Below, piece by piece: positions 1-8,262 of a stretch of DNA of 30,954 bases. Position 1 is the stretch's first letter; each line of letters starts with the position of its first letter. A program made the position numbers and the translations under genes. The notes under the pieces are model-generated. The model searched no databases. It was not told the DNA's origin and saw nothing but the letters and a program-made list of their open reading frames with translations. The stretch covers positions 1-30,954 of the forward strand of contig DASWED010000003.1 in NCBI GenBank assembly GCA_036394995.1, read 5' to 3'. Source of the stretch: DASWED01 sp036394995 (GTDB lineage Bacteria; Actinomycetota; UBA4738; JACQTL01).

Positions 1-1
1 G

Positions 2-238
2 GATCGCATTGGCGCCATCGAACGTGACCGGTCGGCGCCGGTGGACCGGCTGCTGGTCCGGCTCCACGGCGACCTCGACGACCTCCGCGACCTCATCGCG
101 GAGATGACCCCGCGCGACTGGGACCGCGGGCTCGAGCACCGCACCCTCGGCATGATGGACACGGCCCACGCGGTGGACGAGTTCCTGGTCGGCCATCTGG
201 AGGGCCACGCCGCCCAGCTGGAGACGCTGCTCGGGTAG
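2..238 (+). CDS. DinB-like family protein, C-terminal part (5' end outside window)
   Basis: The reading frame is open from the first bases of the window to the TAG at 236-238, so this is the last 78 or so residues of a longer protein. It is helical, and the end has the pattern H-A-V-D-E-F-L-V-G-H-L-E-G-H-A-A-Q-L. The spaced histidines (HAVDEFLVGH, HLEGH) resemble the last helix of DinB/YfiT-type four-helix metalloproteins, where such histidines bind a divalent metal. The internal GTG at 41 is probably not the start, because in-frame coding continues upstream of it. DinB-like proteins act as thiol-dependent metalloenzymes or have unknown function. With the N-terminal half missing, the family call rests on the tail only. 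Confidence 0.55.
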   Translation, partial: DRIGAIERDRSAPVDRLLVRLHGDLDDLRDLIAEMTPRDWDRGLEHRTLGMMDTAHAVDEFLVGHLEGHAAQLETLLG

Positions 239-310
239 CACGCGGAAATCGGCTTCGCCCGAACTGCGGGAAGATTGTGGTTCCGACCATCCTCGGAAGG
301 AGCCAGGCCG

Positions 311-1357
311 ATGAACTACCGAACGCTCGGACGAACGGGGATCAGCGTCAGCGAGTACTGCCTCGGGGCCATGATGTTCGGCGAGTGGGGGAACACCGAC
401 GAGGAGGAGTGCATCCGCATGGTGCACGCGGCCCTCGACGGCGGGATCAACTTCGTGGACACCGCCGACGTGTACTCGCACGGCGTCTCCGAAGAGGTCA
501 CCGGGAAGGCCCTGAAGGGCCGCCGCGACCAGGTGGTGCTGGCCACGAAGGTCCACGGCGAGATGGGCGGACGCAACGAGCAGGGGAACTCCCGGATGTG
601 GATCGCCCAGGAGGTGGAGGCCTCGCTCCGCCGGCTCCAGACCGACCGCATCGACCTGTACCAGATCCACCGCCCGGACCCGGACACGGACCTCGAGGAG
701 ACCCTCGGGGTCCTCACCGACCTCCAGCGCCAGGGGAAGATCCGGTACGCGGGGTGTTCGACGCACCCGGCGTGGATGGTGGTCGAGTCGCACTGGGTGG
801 CCGAGCGGCGGGGCCTGGCCCGGTTCGTCTGCGAACAGCCCCCGTACTCGATCTTCGTGCGGCACAACGAGGTCGACCTGTTCCCGGTCACGCAGCAGTA
901 CGCCATGGGCGTGATCGTGTGGAGCCCGCTGGCCGGCGGGTGGCTCACCGGGAAGTACCGCAAGGACGAGTCGATCCCTGCCGGGTCCCGGGCCGAGCGG
1001 TATTCGACGCGGTTCAAGGACTCGCCGGTGGCCCGGCGGTTCGACATGAGCCGGCCGGCGAACCAGCGCAAGCTGGACCTGGTGGAGGAGCTGGCCAAGG
1101 TCGCAGCCGACGCGGGCGTCTCCATGACGCACATGGCCCACGCGTTCGCGCTCTCCCACCCGGCGGTGACGTCGGCCATCATCGGCCCCCGGACCATGGA
1201 CCAGCTCGAGGACGCCCTGGCCGGGGCGGACGTCCGCCTGGACGAATCGACCCTGGACGCCATCGACGAGATCTGTCCGCCGGGAACCACGCTCGAAAGC
1301 TCCGACCGCGGTTGGGCCCCGCCGTGGATGGAGCCGGAGGCGCGCCGGTTCCGCTGA
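311..1357 (+). CDS. Aldo/keto reductase family oxidoreductase
   Basis: 348 residues starting at ATG 311, which has a GGAAGGA Shine-Dalgarno at 295-301. Longer in-frame starts upstream would run through that site. The protein is a cytosolic NADPH-dependent carbonyl reductase-type TIM barrel. The catalytic tetrad is visible: D50 and Y55 in VDTADVYSHG, K80 in VLATKVHG and H120 in LYQIHRPD. The C-terminal part has the usual ALSHPAVTSAIIGPR strand that helps hold the cofactor phosphate. The length fits the AKR11/12-like (YajO/general stress) group. The substrate cannot be told from sequence. It stands alone and converges on the TlpA-like gene with a gap of only 6 bases and no clear terminator. Confidence 0.93.
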   Translation: MNYRTLGRTGISVSEYCLGAMMFGEWGNTDEEECIRMVHAALDGGINFVDTADVYSHGVSEEVTGKALKGRRDQVVLATKVHGEMGGRNEQGNSRMWIAQEVEASLRRLQTDRIDLYQIHRPDPDTDLEETLGVLTDLQRQGKIRYAGCSTHPAWMVVESHWVAERRGLARFVCEQPPYSIFVRHNEVDLFPVTQQYAMGVIVWSPLAGGWLTGKYRKDESIPAGSRAERYSTRFKDSPVARRFDMSRPANQRKLDLVEELAKVAADAGVSMTHMAHAFALSHPAVTSAIIGPRTMDQLEDALAGADVRLDESTLDAIDEICPPGTTLESSDRGWAPPWMEPEARRFR

Positions 1358-1363
1358 CCGACG

Positions 1364-2038
1364 CTACGCCGCGGCGGCTCCGTCCTGAAGGGCGGCGAAC
1401 CCTGCCCGGAACTCGGACTCGGGCGCCTCGCCGACCAGGGATGAGAGCACGCGGCCATCCCGGTCGACGAAGTACACGGTGGGGAACCCGGACACGCCGA
1501 GCACCTGCATGATCGTGCCGTCGGCGTCGTCGACGGCAGTGCGGAAGGCCAGGTGGTGCTGGGCGAAGAACCCCTCGGGCGACGGACCGGGCCGATCCCC
1601 GACGGCGGTGACCACGGTGGCCACGCCGACCCCGGGGTAGTCCGGCGCGATCCGCCCCAGCATCGGCATCTCGACCTGACAGTGCGGGCACCAGGGCGCC
1701 CACACGACCAGGACCGTCGGGTCGCCCCGGAACTCCGCCCAGGAGACCGTGCCCCCTGCCAACCCGGGGGCCCGGTAGTCGGGGACCCCGGCTCCGTCGG
1801 GGAGGAGCGTGGCCCGGGCCGGTCCTGATACCGACACCCGGTCCGACGGCGCCCCGCCTCCGCCCGACGCGACGAGCACGATGGCCACGACCGCAACGAC
1901 GGCCACCACCATGGCCGGGATCGCCACCTGGAGGATCCGGTTCCTGCGGGCTCTCCGCCGCGCCTCGGCCCGGCGAGCCGACCCGGAGAGCTTGGGCCGG
2001 CCCGCCCGCATCGGCGGGGCCTCAATCCTTCGTGCCAT
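1364..2038 (-). CDS. Membrane-anchored TlpA/ResA-like thioredoxin
   Basis: 224 residues. A basic cytoplasmic N-terminus (about 1-34) is followed by one membrane segment (about 36-57) and an outward-facing thioredoxin fold. The active site is W-C-P-H-C (cysteines 117 and 120) in VVWAPWCPHC, and the cis-proline loop appears as GVSGFPTVYFVDRDG. The CPHC dipeptide is typical of oxidising DsbA-like centres, but the overall layout is AhpC-TSA/TlpA. The role is probably thiol-disulfide exchange on extracytoplasmic proteins. Its start overlaps the end of the upstream MauE-like gene by 17 bases, so the two are almost certainly co-translated, and the MauE-like protein may be its electron partner. The direction of electron flow cannot be decided from sequence. 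Confidence 0.88.
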   Translation of the reverse strand: MARRIEAPPMRAGRPKLSGSARRAEARRRARRNRILQVAIPAMVVAVVAVVAIVLVASGGGGAPSDRVSVSGPARATLLPDGAGVPDYRAPGLAGGTVSWAEFRGDPTVLVVWAPWCPHCQVEMPMLGRIAPDYPGVGVATVVTAVGDRPGPSPEGFFAQHHLAFRTAVDDADGTIMQVLGVSGFPTVYFVDRDGRVLSSLVGEAPESEFRAGFAALQDGAAAA

Positions 2039-2567
2039 CGTCGTCCACCTCCGGGAACAGCAGGTTGTCGAGGGCCAGCGGGCCTCGGGCCCGCCAGGCC
2101 AGGAAGATGCCCGCAGCGAGGAGCGGGACCTCGCGGAGCAGGGTCAGCCACCCCACGCCGGTGCCGGTCCCCCCGCCGCCGAAGCAGCCGCAGTCGATCG
2201 CGAGTCCCCGGGCCCTGGCCTGGGCCAGCGCCACGAGGAAGCCGAGCATCAGGAGCGCGGTCACCGCGCCCGCGAACCGCACGAACGCGCCGGCGACGAG
2301 CAGGAGGCCGAGCGTGATCTCGACCCACGGCAGCGCGGCGGCGACGGGTTCGACGAGCGAGCCGGGCAGGAGCCGGTAGGCGTCGACGGCGAGGACGGTG
2401 CTCTGGTGGTCGCCGACCTTCGCCAGCCCCGCCCACAGCAGGATCGTGGAAAGCATCGCCCGAGACACAAGGTGGAGCCAGCCGAGCGCGCCGGCGCCGG
2501 ACCAGCCCCACCCGGTCCGGGGAGCGGGACCCGCATGCGACTGTGCCACTGCAGCGAACGTAGCCAC
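2022..2567 (-). CDS. MauE/DoxX-like membrane protein
   Basis: I start it at GTG 2567 because GGAGGAGG lies 9 bases before it and the first membrane helix begins soon after (GALGWLHLVSR onward). That gives 181 residues with about four membrane helices. ATG 2456 (144 residues) is the alternative but would cut into helix 1. The hallmark of the MauE/DoxX redox family is present: a D-C-G-C-F-G motif after the third helix, and the LLWAGLAKVGDH and DAYRLLP signatures near the start. MauE helps mature methylamine dehydrogenase, but no mau structural genes are here. The shared theme is moving thiol electrons through the membrane to a thioredoxin, which fits the overlapping TlpA-like gene downstream. 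Confidence 0.82.
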   Translation of the reverse strand: MATFAAVAQSHAGPAPRTGWGWSGAGALGWLHLVSRAMLSTILLWAGLAKVGDHQSTVLAVDAYRLLPGSLVEPVAAALPWVEITLGLLLVAGAFVRFAGAVTALLMLGFLVALAQARARGLAIDCGCFGGGGTGTGVGWLTLLREVPLLAAGIFLAWRARGPLALDNLLFPEVDDDGTKD

Positions 2568-2647
2568 CAGGCGGGCCCTCCTCCGGGGCCGGACGGCCCG
2601 CCCCGCGGAGGACCTCCGCGCTCGATCCGCCCGCAGGGGAGGTCGGG

Positions 2648-2653
2648 TACGCT
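2648..2653 (+). promoter_or_regulatory. Candidate -10 box (TACGCT) of a leaderless tdh transcript
   Basis: TACGCT lies exactly 7 bases before the GTG at 2661, where transcription from a TANNNT box would begin at or next to the start codon. The same TACGCT-N7-GTG arrangement occurs before gcdH (21317). No convincing -35 box is visible. The call rests on spacing and recurrence only. Confidence 0.4.
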
Positions 2654-2660
2654 TCCGCCC

Positions 2661-3728
2661 GTGACCGCGCCGGAGACCATGCGGGCCCTGCGCAAGGCCG
2701 GACCGGGGCCGGGGCTCGAGCTGGTGGAGGTGCCGGTCCCGAAGCCCGGAGCGGGCGAGGTGCTCGTGGAGGTCGCCGCGGCGTCGATCTGCGGGACCGA
2801 CCTCCACATCTACGAGTGGAACGCGTGGGCGGAGAAGCGGATCCACCCGCCGCTGATCCCCGGGCACGAGGTGGCGGGGCACGTGGTCGCCTCCGGCCCC
2901 GAGGTCCACCACATCCAACCCGGCGCGTTCGTCTCGGCCGAGGGCCACGTGTTCTGCGGGTTCTGCCCGCAGTGCCGCCGGGGCCGGATGCACACGTGCG
3001 AACGCATGCGAATCCTGGGTGTGGACTTCGACGGCGGGTTCGCGGAGTACGTGGTGCTGCCAGAGCGCAACGCGTGGGAGGTGGACAAGCGCATCCCGCC
3101 GGACATCGCATCGATCCACGACCCGTTCGGCAACGCGGTCCACACGGCGTTCATCTCGGGCGGCGCAGACGACATCGTGGGGTCCACCGTGGTGGTGCTG
3201 GGGTGCGGGCCCATCGGGCTGTTCGCGGTGGGCGTGGTGCGGGCGGCCGGGGCCCGCCAGGTGGTGGCCGTGGAGCCGAACGAGTTCCGGCAGGGCCTGG
3301 CCAAGCAGATGGGCGCGGACGTGGTCGTGGACCCGGGGCACGAGGACGCCGTGGAGGCCGTCCGGGAAGCCACCGACGGCCACGGAGCGGAGGTGGTGCT
3401 GGAGATGTCCGGCGTCCCGGCCGTGATCCGGCAGGCCACCGAGATGATCTGCGCCGGGGGGCGGATCGCGCTGCTCGGCCTCCCGACGAAGCCCGTCTCC
3501 CTGGAGCTCACCGACCACGTGATCTTCAAGGAGGCCCGGATCTTCGGCGTGACCGGCCGGGAGCTGTTCACGACGTGGGAGACGGTCTCGAACCTCCTGG
3601 TCAGCGGCACCGTGGACGTCGCCCCGGTCATCACCCACCGGTTCGCCCTGGTGGACTTCGAGCAGGCCTTCGAGGCCATGGACTCCGGCCGCTCCGGCAA
3701 GGTCATCCTCCTGCCGAACGGGGCCTGA
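2661..3728 (+). CDS. tdh: L-threonine 3-dehydrogenase
   Basis: 355 residues from GTG 2661. ATG 2679 in the same frame is a possible alternative, but its only purine-rich stretch (GGAG) is just 3 bases away. This zinc-dependent medium-chain dehydrogenase oxidises L-threonine to 2-amino-3-ketobutyrate with NAD+. The catalytic zinc region is I-C-G-T-D-L-H-I-Y (C44), with H69-E70 in PGHE. The structural zinc cysteines are C99, C102, C105 and C113. The Rossmann motif is VVVLGCGPIGLFAVG. Motifs such as IHDPFGNAVHTA, GLEMSG-like EMSGVP and FGVTGRELFTTWE follow E. coli Tdh closely. kbl lies 37 bases downstream, completing the two-step conversion of threonine to glycine and acetyl-CoA. Confidence 0.95.
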   Translation: MTAPETMRALRKAGPGPGLELVEVPVPKPGAGEVLVEVAAASICGTDLHIYEWNAWAEKRIHPPLIPGHEVAGHVVASGPEVHHIQPGAFVSAEGHVFCGFCPQCRRGRMHTCERMRILGVDFDGGFAEYVVLPERNAWEVDKRIPPDIASIHDPFGNAVHTAFISGGADDIVGSTVVVLGCGPIGLFAVGVVRAAGARQVVAVEPNEFRQGLAKQMGADVVVDPGHEDAVEAVREATDGHGAEVVLEMSGVPAVIRQATEMICAGGRIALLGLPTKPVSLELTDHVIFKEARIFGVTGRELFTTWETVSNLLVSGTVDVAPVITHRFALVDFEQAFEAMDSGRSGKVILLPNGA

Positions 3729-3765
3729 CCAGAGCCGAGACGACGCATCGAAGAAAGGCACGGAC

Positions 3766-4953
3766 ATGACGAACGACCCGCTCTGGTACCTGAAGGAACA
3801 GCTCGACGAGCTGGAGGCGGCCGGGTCGGCCATCCATCCCCGGACCCTGGAGAGCGAGCAGGCCGCCCGGGCCACGTTCGACGGCCGCGAGGTCATCAAC
3901 CTGGCGTCGAACAACTACCTGGGGCTGGCAGCGCACCCCCGCCTGCGAGACGCCGCGGTGGAGGCGGTGAAGGAGTTCGGGGCGGGGTCGGGCGCGGTCC
4001 GGACGATCGCCGGGACCATGTCGCTCCACGTGGAGCTGGAGCGGCGGTTCGCGGCGTTCAAGGGCGCCGAGGCCGCGATCATGTTCCAGTCCGGGTTCAC
4101 CGCGAACTCCGGGACGGTGGCGGCCATCCTCTCGAAGGAGGACGTGATCGTCTCCGACCAGCTCAACCACGCGTCGATCATCGACGGCGCGCGGCTGTCG
4201 AGGGCGGAGATCAAGGTGTTCCCGCACAAGGACGCCGCGGCGGCCGGCAAGCTGCTGGAGGAGACGAAGGCCGAGGGGCGCCGTCAGCTGCTGATCACCG
4301 ACGGCGTGTTCTCGATGGACGGCGACATCGCCCCGCTGCCGGACCTGGTGGAGGTGGCCGAGCGCCACGGCGCGATCATGATGATCGACGACGCGCACGC
4401 CTCCGGGGTCCTGGGCCCGAACGGCAAGGGCACGGTGTCGCACTTCGGGCTGGACCCCGCCCGGGTGGACATCCAGGTGGGGACGCTGTCCAAGGCCATC
4501 GGCGTGCTCGGCGGGTTCATCGCCGGGAAGCAGCACCTCGTCGACTGGCTGGTGAACCGGGGCCGGCCGTTCCTGTTCTCCACCAGCGCCCCGCCCGCGG
4601 CTGCGGCGGCCTGCATCGCCGCCCTGGACATCCTGGAGGCCGAGCCGGAGCGGGTGGAGCGGCTGTGGGAGCGCACCCGGTTCTTCAAGTCGGGCCTGGA
4701 GTCCCTGGGGTTCGACACCGGCGACAGCGAGACCCCCATCACGCCGGTCATCGCGGGCGAGGACCGCGCGGCGCAGGAGCTGTCCCGGCTGCTGTGGGAG
4801 GAGGGCGTGTTCAGCCCGCCGATCGTGTTCCCCACCGTGGCGAAGGGGCGGGCCCGGGTCAGGACCATCGTCACGAGCGAGCACACCGAGGACGACCTCC
4901 GCGAGGCCCTCGACGCCTTCGAGCGCGTGGGCCGCAAGCTCGGGCTGATCTGA
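3766..4953 (+). CDS. kbl: Glycine C-acetyltransferase (2-amino-3-ketobutyrate CoA ligase)
   Basis: 395 residues, the usual length. It starts at ATG 3766 with a GAAAGG element 7 bases upstream. This PLP enzyme cleaves 2-amino-3-ketobutyrate with CoA into glycine and acetyl-CoA. The alpha-oxoamine synthase features are clear: LASNNYLGLA near residue 46, GSGAVRTIAGT near 74, DDAHASGVLGPNGKGT near 208, and the PLP lysine K243 in GTLSKAIGVLGG. The tdh context separates it from the related 8-amino-7-oxononanoate and 5-aminolevulinate synthases. It is the second gene of an operon with tdh and is followed after 4 bases by a ligase gene, so all three are probably co-transcribed. Confidence 0.95.
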   Translation: MTNDPLWYLKEQLDELEAAGSAIHPRTLESEQAARATFDGREVINLASNNYLGLAAHPRLRDAAVEAVKEFGAGSGAVRTIAGTMSLHVELERRFAAFKGAEAAIMFQSGFTANSGTVAAILSKEDVIVSDQLNHASIIDGARLSRAEIKVFPHKDAAAAGKLLEETKAEGRRQLLITDGVFSMDGDIAPLPDLVEVAERHGAIMMIDDAHASGVLGPNGKGTVSHFGLDPARVDIQVGTLSKAIGVLGGFIAGKQHLVDWLVNRGRPFLFSTSAPPAAAAACIAALDILEAEPERVERLWERTRFFKSGLESLGFDTGDSETPITPVIAGEDRAAQELSRLLWEEGVFSPPIVFPTVAKGRARVRTIVTSEHTEDDLREALDAFERVGRKLGLI

Positions 4954-4957
4954 CGGC

Positions 4958-6313
4958 TTGACGACCACCGTCCACCGGCTGCGGCGCGAGGACCTCGAGG
5001 GGCCGGCCGGGCGCGCGGCCGCGTGGCTCGGGGCGAACGGCGCGGGGCCCGGCGACCGGGTCGCGGTGGTGGCGCACAACCACCCCTCGACCCTCGCCAT
5101 GGCCCACGGCGCGCTCCGATCCGGCGTGGTGCCGGTGCTGCTCGGACCCGGTCTGCCGCCCGACGAGCGCGACTGGATCGTCCGCGATGCCCGCCCGGCA
5201 GTCGTCGTGGACGATCCGGCCGGCCTGCCGCTGGGCGAGGCCGGCACGGCCGCGCCCCCCGACCTGGCGGAGGTCCCCTTGGGCCGGCCGATGATGTACA
5301 CCTCCGGGACGTCGGGCCGCCGCAAGGGGGTGTGGAGCGCGGTCATGCCCGAGCCGCTGGCCCGCGACTGGGCCGCGGACGAACAGGACCTGTGGGCGCC
5401 CCGGGCTGGCCGGCCGTTCCTGGTCTGTTCGCCGTTGTCCCATTCGGCCGGATACCGGGCGGCGACCTCGGCCCTGCTGGCCGGCGCGGCGCTGTTCCTG
5501 ATGGAACGGTTCGACGCCGCGGAGGTGGTCCGATTGCTGGCGAACGAGCCCGTCACCGGCACGTTCCTGGTCCCCACGCACCTCCGGCGCATCATGGCGC
5601 TCGGCGACGACCTCCCCCGGCCCCGCGCCGCGGCCCGCGTCCTGCACGCGGGCGAGCCCTGCCCCGAGCACCTCAAGCGCCGGGCCATGGCCTGGCTCCC
5701 GCAGGGCACGCTGTGGGAGTTCTACGGCTCCACCGAGGGCCAGTTCACGGCCATCTCGCCGGAGGAGTGGCTGGAGCGCCCGGGCAGCGTTGGCCGGGCC
5801 CGCCGGGGGCGGACGCTCTCGATCCGAGACCCAGGTGAGGACGGCGTGGGGACGGTCGCCGTCACCGCGCCCCCGTTCGCGCGGTGGGAGTACTGGGGCG
5901 ACCCGGAGGCCACCGCCGCGGCGTGGGACGGCGACTCCTTCACCGCCGGCGACCTCGGCCGACTGGACGACGACGGCTATCTCTGGCTCATGGCCCGGCG
6001 GGACGACCTCATCATCTCGGGAGGCGTGAACGTCTACCCGGCGGAGGTGGAGCGGGCCCTGCTGGCGCACCCGATGGTGGACGAGGCCGTGGTGTTCGGC
6101 GTCCCCGACCCCGAGTGGGGACAGCGCGTCACCGCCGCCGTCGCCGCCCGCGGCGTGACGGCCGGGGACCTCCAAGCGTGGGTGCGGGACCACCTCGAGC
6201 CGGCCCGGCGCCCCAAGACGGTGGCCGTGGTCGAGTCCCTTCCCCGGACGCCGACCGGGAAGGTCGACCGCAGGGCAGCGAGGGGCCTGTCCGCGCAGGA
6301 CACAGATCCCTGA
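4958..6313 (+). CDS. AMP-dependent acyl-CoA synthetase-like protein
   Basis: 451 residues from TTG 4958, only 4 bases after the kbl stop and without its own Shine-Dalgarno. Initiation by ribosomes coming from kbl is likely. It is an ANL-superfamily adenylating enzyme: phosphate loop MYTSGTSGRRKGV (about 112-124), FYGSTEGQ motif, GDLGRLDDDGYLWLMARRDD hinge, SGGVNVYPAEVE, and the C-terminal catalytic lysine in PRTPTGKVDR. The N-terminal subdomain is short for the family (the phosphate loop usually lies nearer residue 160-190), leaving a compact enzyme. The substrate is unknown. Its place in the threonine operon could mean a short-chain acid linked to threonine or glycine turnover, but that is inference. 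Confidence 0.85.
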   Translation: MTTTVHRLRREDLEGPAGRAAAWLGANGAGPGDRVAVVAHNHPSTLAMAHGALRSGVVPVLLGPGLPPDERDWIVRDARPAVVVDDPAGLPLGEAGTAAPPDLAEVPLGRPMMYTSGTSGRRKGVWSAVMPEPLARDWAADEQDLWAPRAGRPFLVCSPLSHSAGYRAATSALLAGAALFLMERFDAAEVVRLLANEPVTGTFLVPTHLRRIMALGDDLPRPRAAARVLHAGEPCPEHLKRRAMAWLPQGTLWEFYGSTEGQFTAISPEEWLERPGSVGRARRGRTLSIRDPGEDGVGTVAVTAPPFARWEYWGDPEATAAAWDGDSFTAGDLGRLDDDGYLWLMARRDDLIISGGVNVYPAEVERALLAHPMVDEAVVFGVPDPEWGQRVTAAVAARGVTAGDLQAWVRDHLEPARRPKTVAVVESLPRTPTGKVDRRAARGLSAQDTDP

Positions 6314-6397
6314 GGCGGGGGGCCCCATTCGACAACGCTCGCAGCGCTGTGCTTCGATCGGAGTTCGCCACCGGGCGATCGGGGAAGGAGACCGGCC

Positions 6398-6685
6398 ATG
6401 GCCACGTACGTGACGCTCGTCAACTGGACCGAGCAGGGGGTCAAGAACTACAAGGACACGGCCGACCGGGTCGATGCGGCCAACGAGGTCTTCGCGGAGC
6501 TCGGCGGCCGCATCACCGACATCTACTGGACGCTCGGTCCCTACGACATCGTGACCCTCTCGGAGTTCCCGGACGACGAGTCCGCCACGGCCGCGGCGCT
6601 CAAGCTGGGGGCGCAGGGGAACGTTCGCACCACCACCATGCGGGCCTTCGGCCGCGACGAGATCAAGGGCATCATCGACCGGTGA
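6398..6685 (+). CDS. GYD domain protein
   Basis: 95 residues, starting at ATG 6398 with GGAAGGAG about 7-9 bases before it. The protein matches the small GYD family: MATYVTLVNWTEQGVKNYKD at the N-terminus, a central YWTLGPYDIVTLSEFPDDE and a C-terminal GNVRTTTMRAFGRDEI. The family has a ferredoxin-like (dimeric alpha-beta barrel) fold and is named for its Gly-Tyr-Asp motif; here the corresponding residues read GPYD. No reaction has been established for the family. The gene stands 84 bases after the ligase and could be read from the same transcript. Confidence 0.85.
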   Translation: MATYVTLVNWTEQGVKNYKDTADRVDAANEVFAELGGRITDIYWTLGPYDIVTLSEFPDDESATAAALKLGAQGNVRTTTMRAFGRDEIKGIIDR

Positions 6686-6714
6686 ACCGCCGGGTCTGAC
6701 ACGATGGGCCCGCG

Positions 6715-7094
6715 ATGAGACCGCGGGCTCCCGTGTACGTGACCGTGATCGCGGCGGCGTTCGCCCTGTCGACCGCGGTCACGTGGGTCGTTGACCGGAA
6801 CGACAACACGCTGGCCGGCCTCGGGGACGCCACGACCGCGCGCAACGGGCGGATCGTCGACGCCGAGGGCGACAGCATGTTCGCCGTGTTCCCGCGTCCG
6901 GCCGACGCGGTCATGGCCGCGCTGGCCAGGCGCTGCTCTCCGGGATCACCCGGGCCCTGCTCGAGGACGAGTCGGACCTGCACGGCGTGGCCCTCGACGA
7001 CCTCGGTGAACGGCAGCTGAAGGACTTCGACAGCCCCGTGCACCTGTACGCCCTGCGCGCCGCCGCGGACGGCTCCGGTCGGATCACGGGGTGA
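6715..7094 (+). pseudogene. Remnant of a class III adenylate/guanylate cyclase
   Basis: Two out-of-phase pieces keep cyclase sequence. The frame starting at ATG 6715 gives a hydrophobic N-terminus, then N-G-R-I-V-D-A-E-G-D-S-M-F-A-V-F-P-R-P-A-D-A-V-M-A-A-L (about 6844-6924), which is the metal-binding strand region of the cyclase fold. From 6927 in the next frame comes QALLSGITRALLED, then DLGERQLKDFDSPVHLYAL, the usual end of such a domain, and a TGA at 7092-7094. The roughly 70-80 residues that normally separate these pieces are gone, and the junction shifts the frame. The region before the first piece is also too short for a whole domain. This is an internally deleted relic. Its stop overlaps the end of the opposing deacetylase gene by 11 bases. 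Confidence 0.75.
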
Positions 7095-8172
7095 GCGTGG
7101 CGAAGCCCAGGCCCATGGCCCGGATGCCGCGGATGATCTTGGGGAGGGCCTTGACGGTGGCGTCCTGGTAGCCGCCGCCGTCGTGCATGATGACGATGTA
7201 GCCGGGGTGCACGTGACTCAGCACGTTGTCCACGATCTCGTTCGCCTTGGCGTCGTTGCGCCAGTCCTCCGGATCCACCGACCAGTAGACGATGCGCATC
7301 CCCAGGCTGCTGGCCACCGCTACCTCATGTGCGTCGAAGCTCCCACCGGGAGGTCGGAATGCGAACGGGGTTCCGCCCTCCGCGTCCTCGATGGCCTTCG
7401 ACGCCTTGAGCATCTCGCTCCGCATCCGGTTCAGCGGCAGGTCGCGGAACGCCGGGCTCGCGGGGTGGTCCCAGGAGTGGTTCCCAACCACCATTCCGGC
7501 GTCGACCTCGGCCTGGATCAGGTCCGGGTGCTCCTCCACTTGGAAGCCGATCGTGAAGAACGTGGCCTTCACGTGGAAGCGTTCGAGGATGTTGAGGATC
7601 TGGGGCGTGTACAGGGGGCTCGGCCCGTCGTCGAACGTGAGCGCGACCGCGTTCGGCGTGGTCTCCGGGCCGGTGAGCTCGACCCTGGACTCGACCTGCT
7701 TCCCGGAGATCCTGCCCTTCTTCACGACCTCCTCGCCCGGCGCGGAGGACAGGTAGAACTGCGGGTTCGCGAACACCCGCCCGGGGAGCGGTGTCACCTC
7801 CGTGACCGTCCGTTCGGTCTTGTCCTCGCCGTTGATGATGCGAATCTCGTCGCCCTCGGCCAGCGGCTCGGCCTTGCGGGCCACCCGGCCGTTCAGCAGG
7901 ATCCGGCCGGGGTAGGCGCTCGCCCGCAGGACCTTGCCGGTGACGTCGAACAGGCTCCCGTTGCGAGCGTGGAGATGGAGGTTCCGGACGATGTCGCCGA
8001 ACAGGGTGTCCGGCGGCACGTAGTGGACCTGGTGGCCCACCGTGACCCCGATGGGCGGGGGGAGGTCGTGGGCCCGTTTCGCCGTCACCAGGGGGATGGC
8101 CACGGCCACGACGACCACGACGGCCTGCAGCCGCCCGAGCATCCGGAGCCGAGTTCGAGTCCCCCTACGCAT
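7084..8172 (-). CDS. Membrane-anchored polysaccharide deacetylase (NodB domain)
   Basis: 362 residues. An N-terminal membrane anchor (about 12-30) places the rest outside the membrane. Residues about 42-165 form a beta-rich module (IGVTVGHQVHYVPPDTLFGD, then ILLNGRVARKAEPLAEGDEI) that looks like a beta-grasp/DUF348-type segment. The NodB catalytic domain fills about 172-362: TFDDGPS (D181, D182), the metal pair H232 and H236 in NHSWDHP, the RPPGG motif at 273 and the catalytic H330 in VIMHDGGG. Such enzymes remove N-acetyl groups from cell-wall or surface polysaccharide. No clear Shine-Dalgarno precedes ATG 8172, and ATG 8142 is a possible alternative. It is separated from the histidine kinase gene by 90 bases and could share its transcript. 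Confidence 0.88.
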   Translation of the reverse strand: MRRGTRTRLRMLGRLQAVVVVVAVAIPLVTAKRAHDLPPPIGVTVGHQVHYVPPDTLFGDIVRNLHLHARNGSLFDVTGKVLRASAYPGRILLNGRVARKAEPLAEGDEIRIINGEDKTERTVTEVTPLPGRVFANPQFYLSSAPGEEVVKKGRISGKQVESRVELTGPETTPNAVALTFDDGPSPLYTPQILNILERFHVKATFFTIGFQVEEHPDLIQAEVDAGMVVGNHSWDHPASPAFRDLPLNRMRSEMLKASKAIEDAEGGTPFAFRPPGGSFDAHEVAVASSLGMRIVYWSVDPEDWRNDAKANEIVDNVLSHVHPGYIVIMHDGGGYQDATVKALPKIIRGIRAMGLGFATLTP

Positions 8173-8262
8173 CGAAATGAGTTTGCAACGAGACGGGCCA
8201 TATCGAACAGTGGTTCCGGCGCTTCGGGGCGAATTTTTCCCGGAAATCAGCAGGAAGAGGCG

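Noticed and set aside
316..3111. 931-codon open frame on the minus strand across the aldo/keto reductase and tdh region
   Set aside because: It is antisense to or out of frame with four well-supported genes and is rich in Arg, Pro and Gly, as expected for shadow frames in GC-rich DNA.
8173..8262. Possible terminator (TTCCGGGAA followed by an A/T-rich run) after the histidine kinase gene
   Set aside because: The stem is only four base pairs, and no GC-rich hairpin precedes the T-rich stretch.
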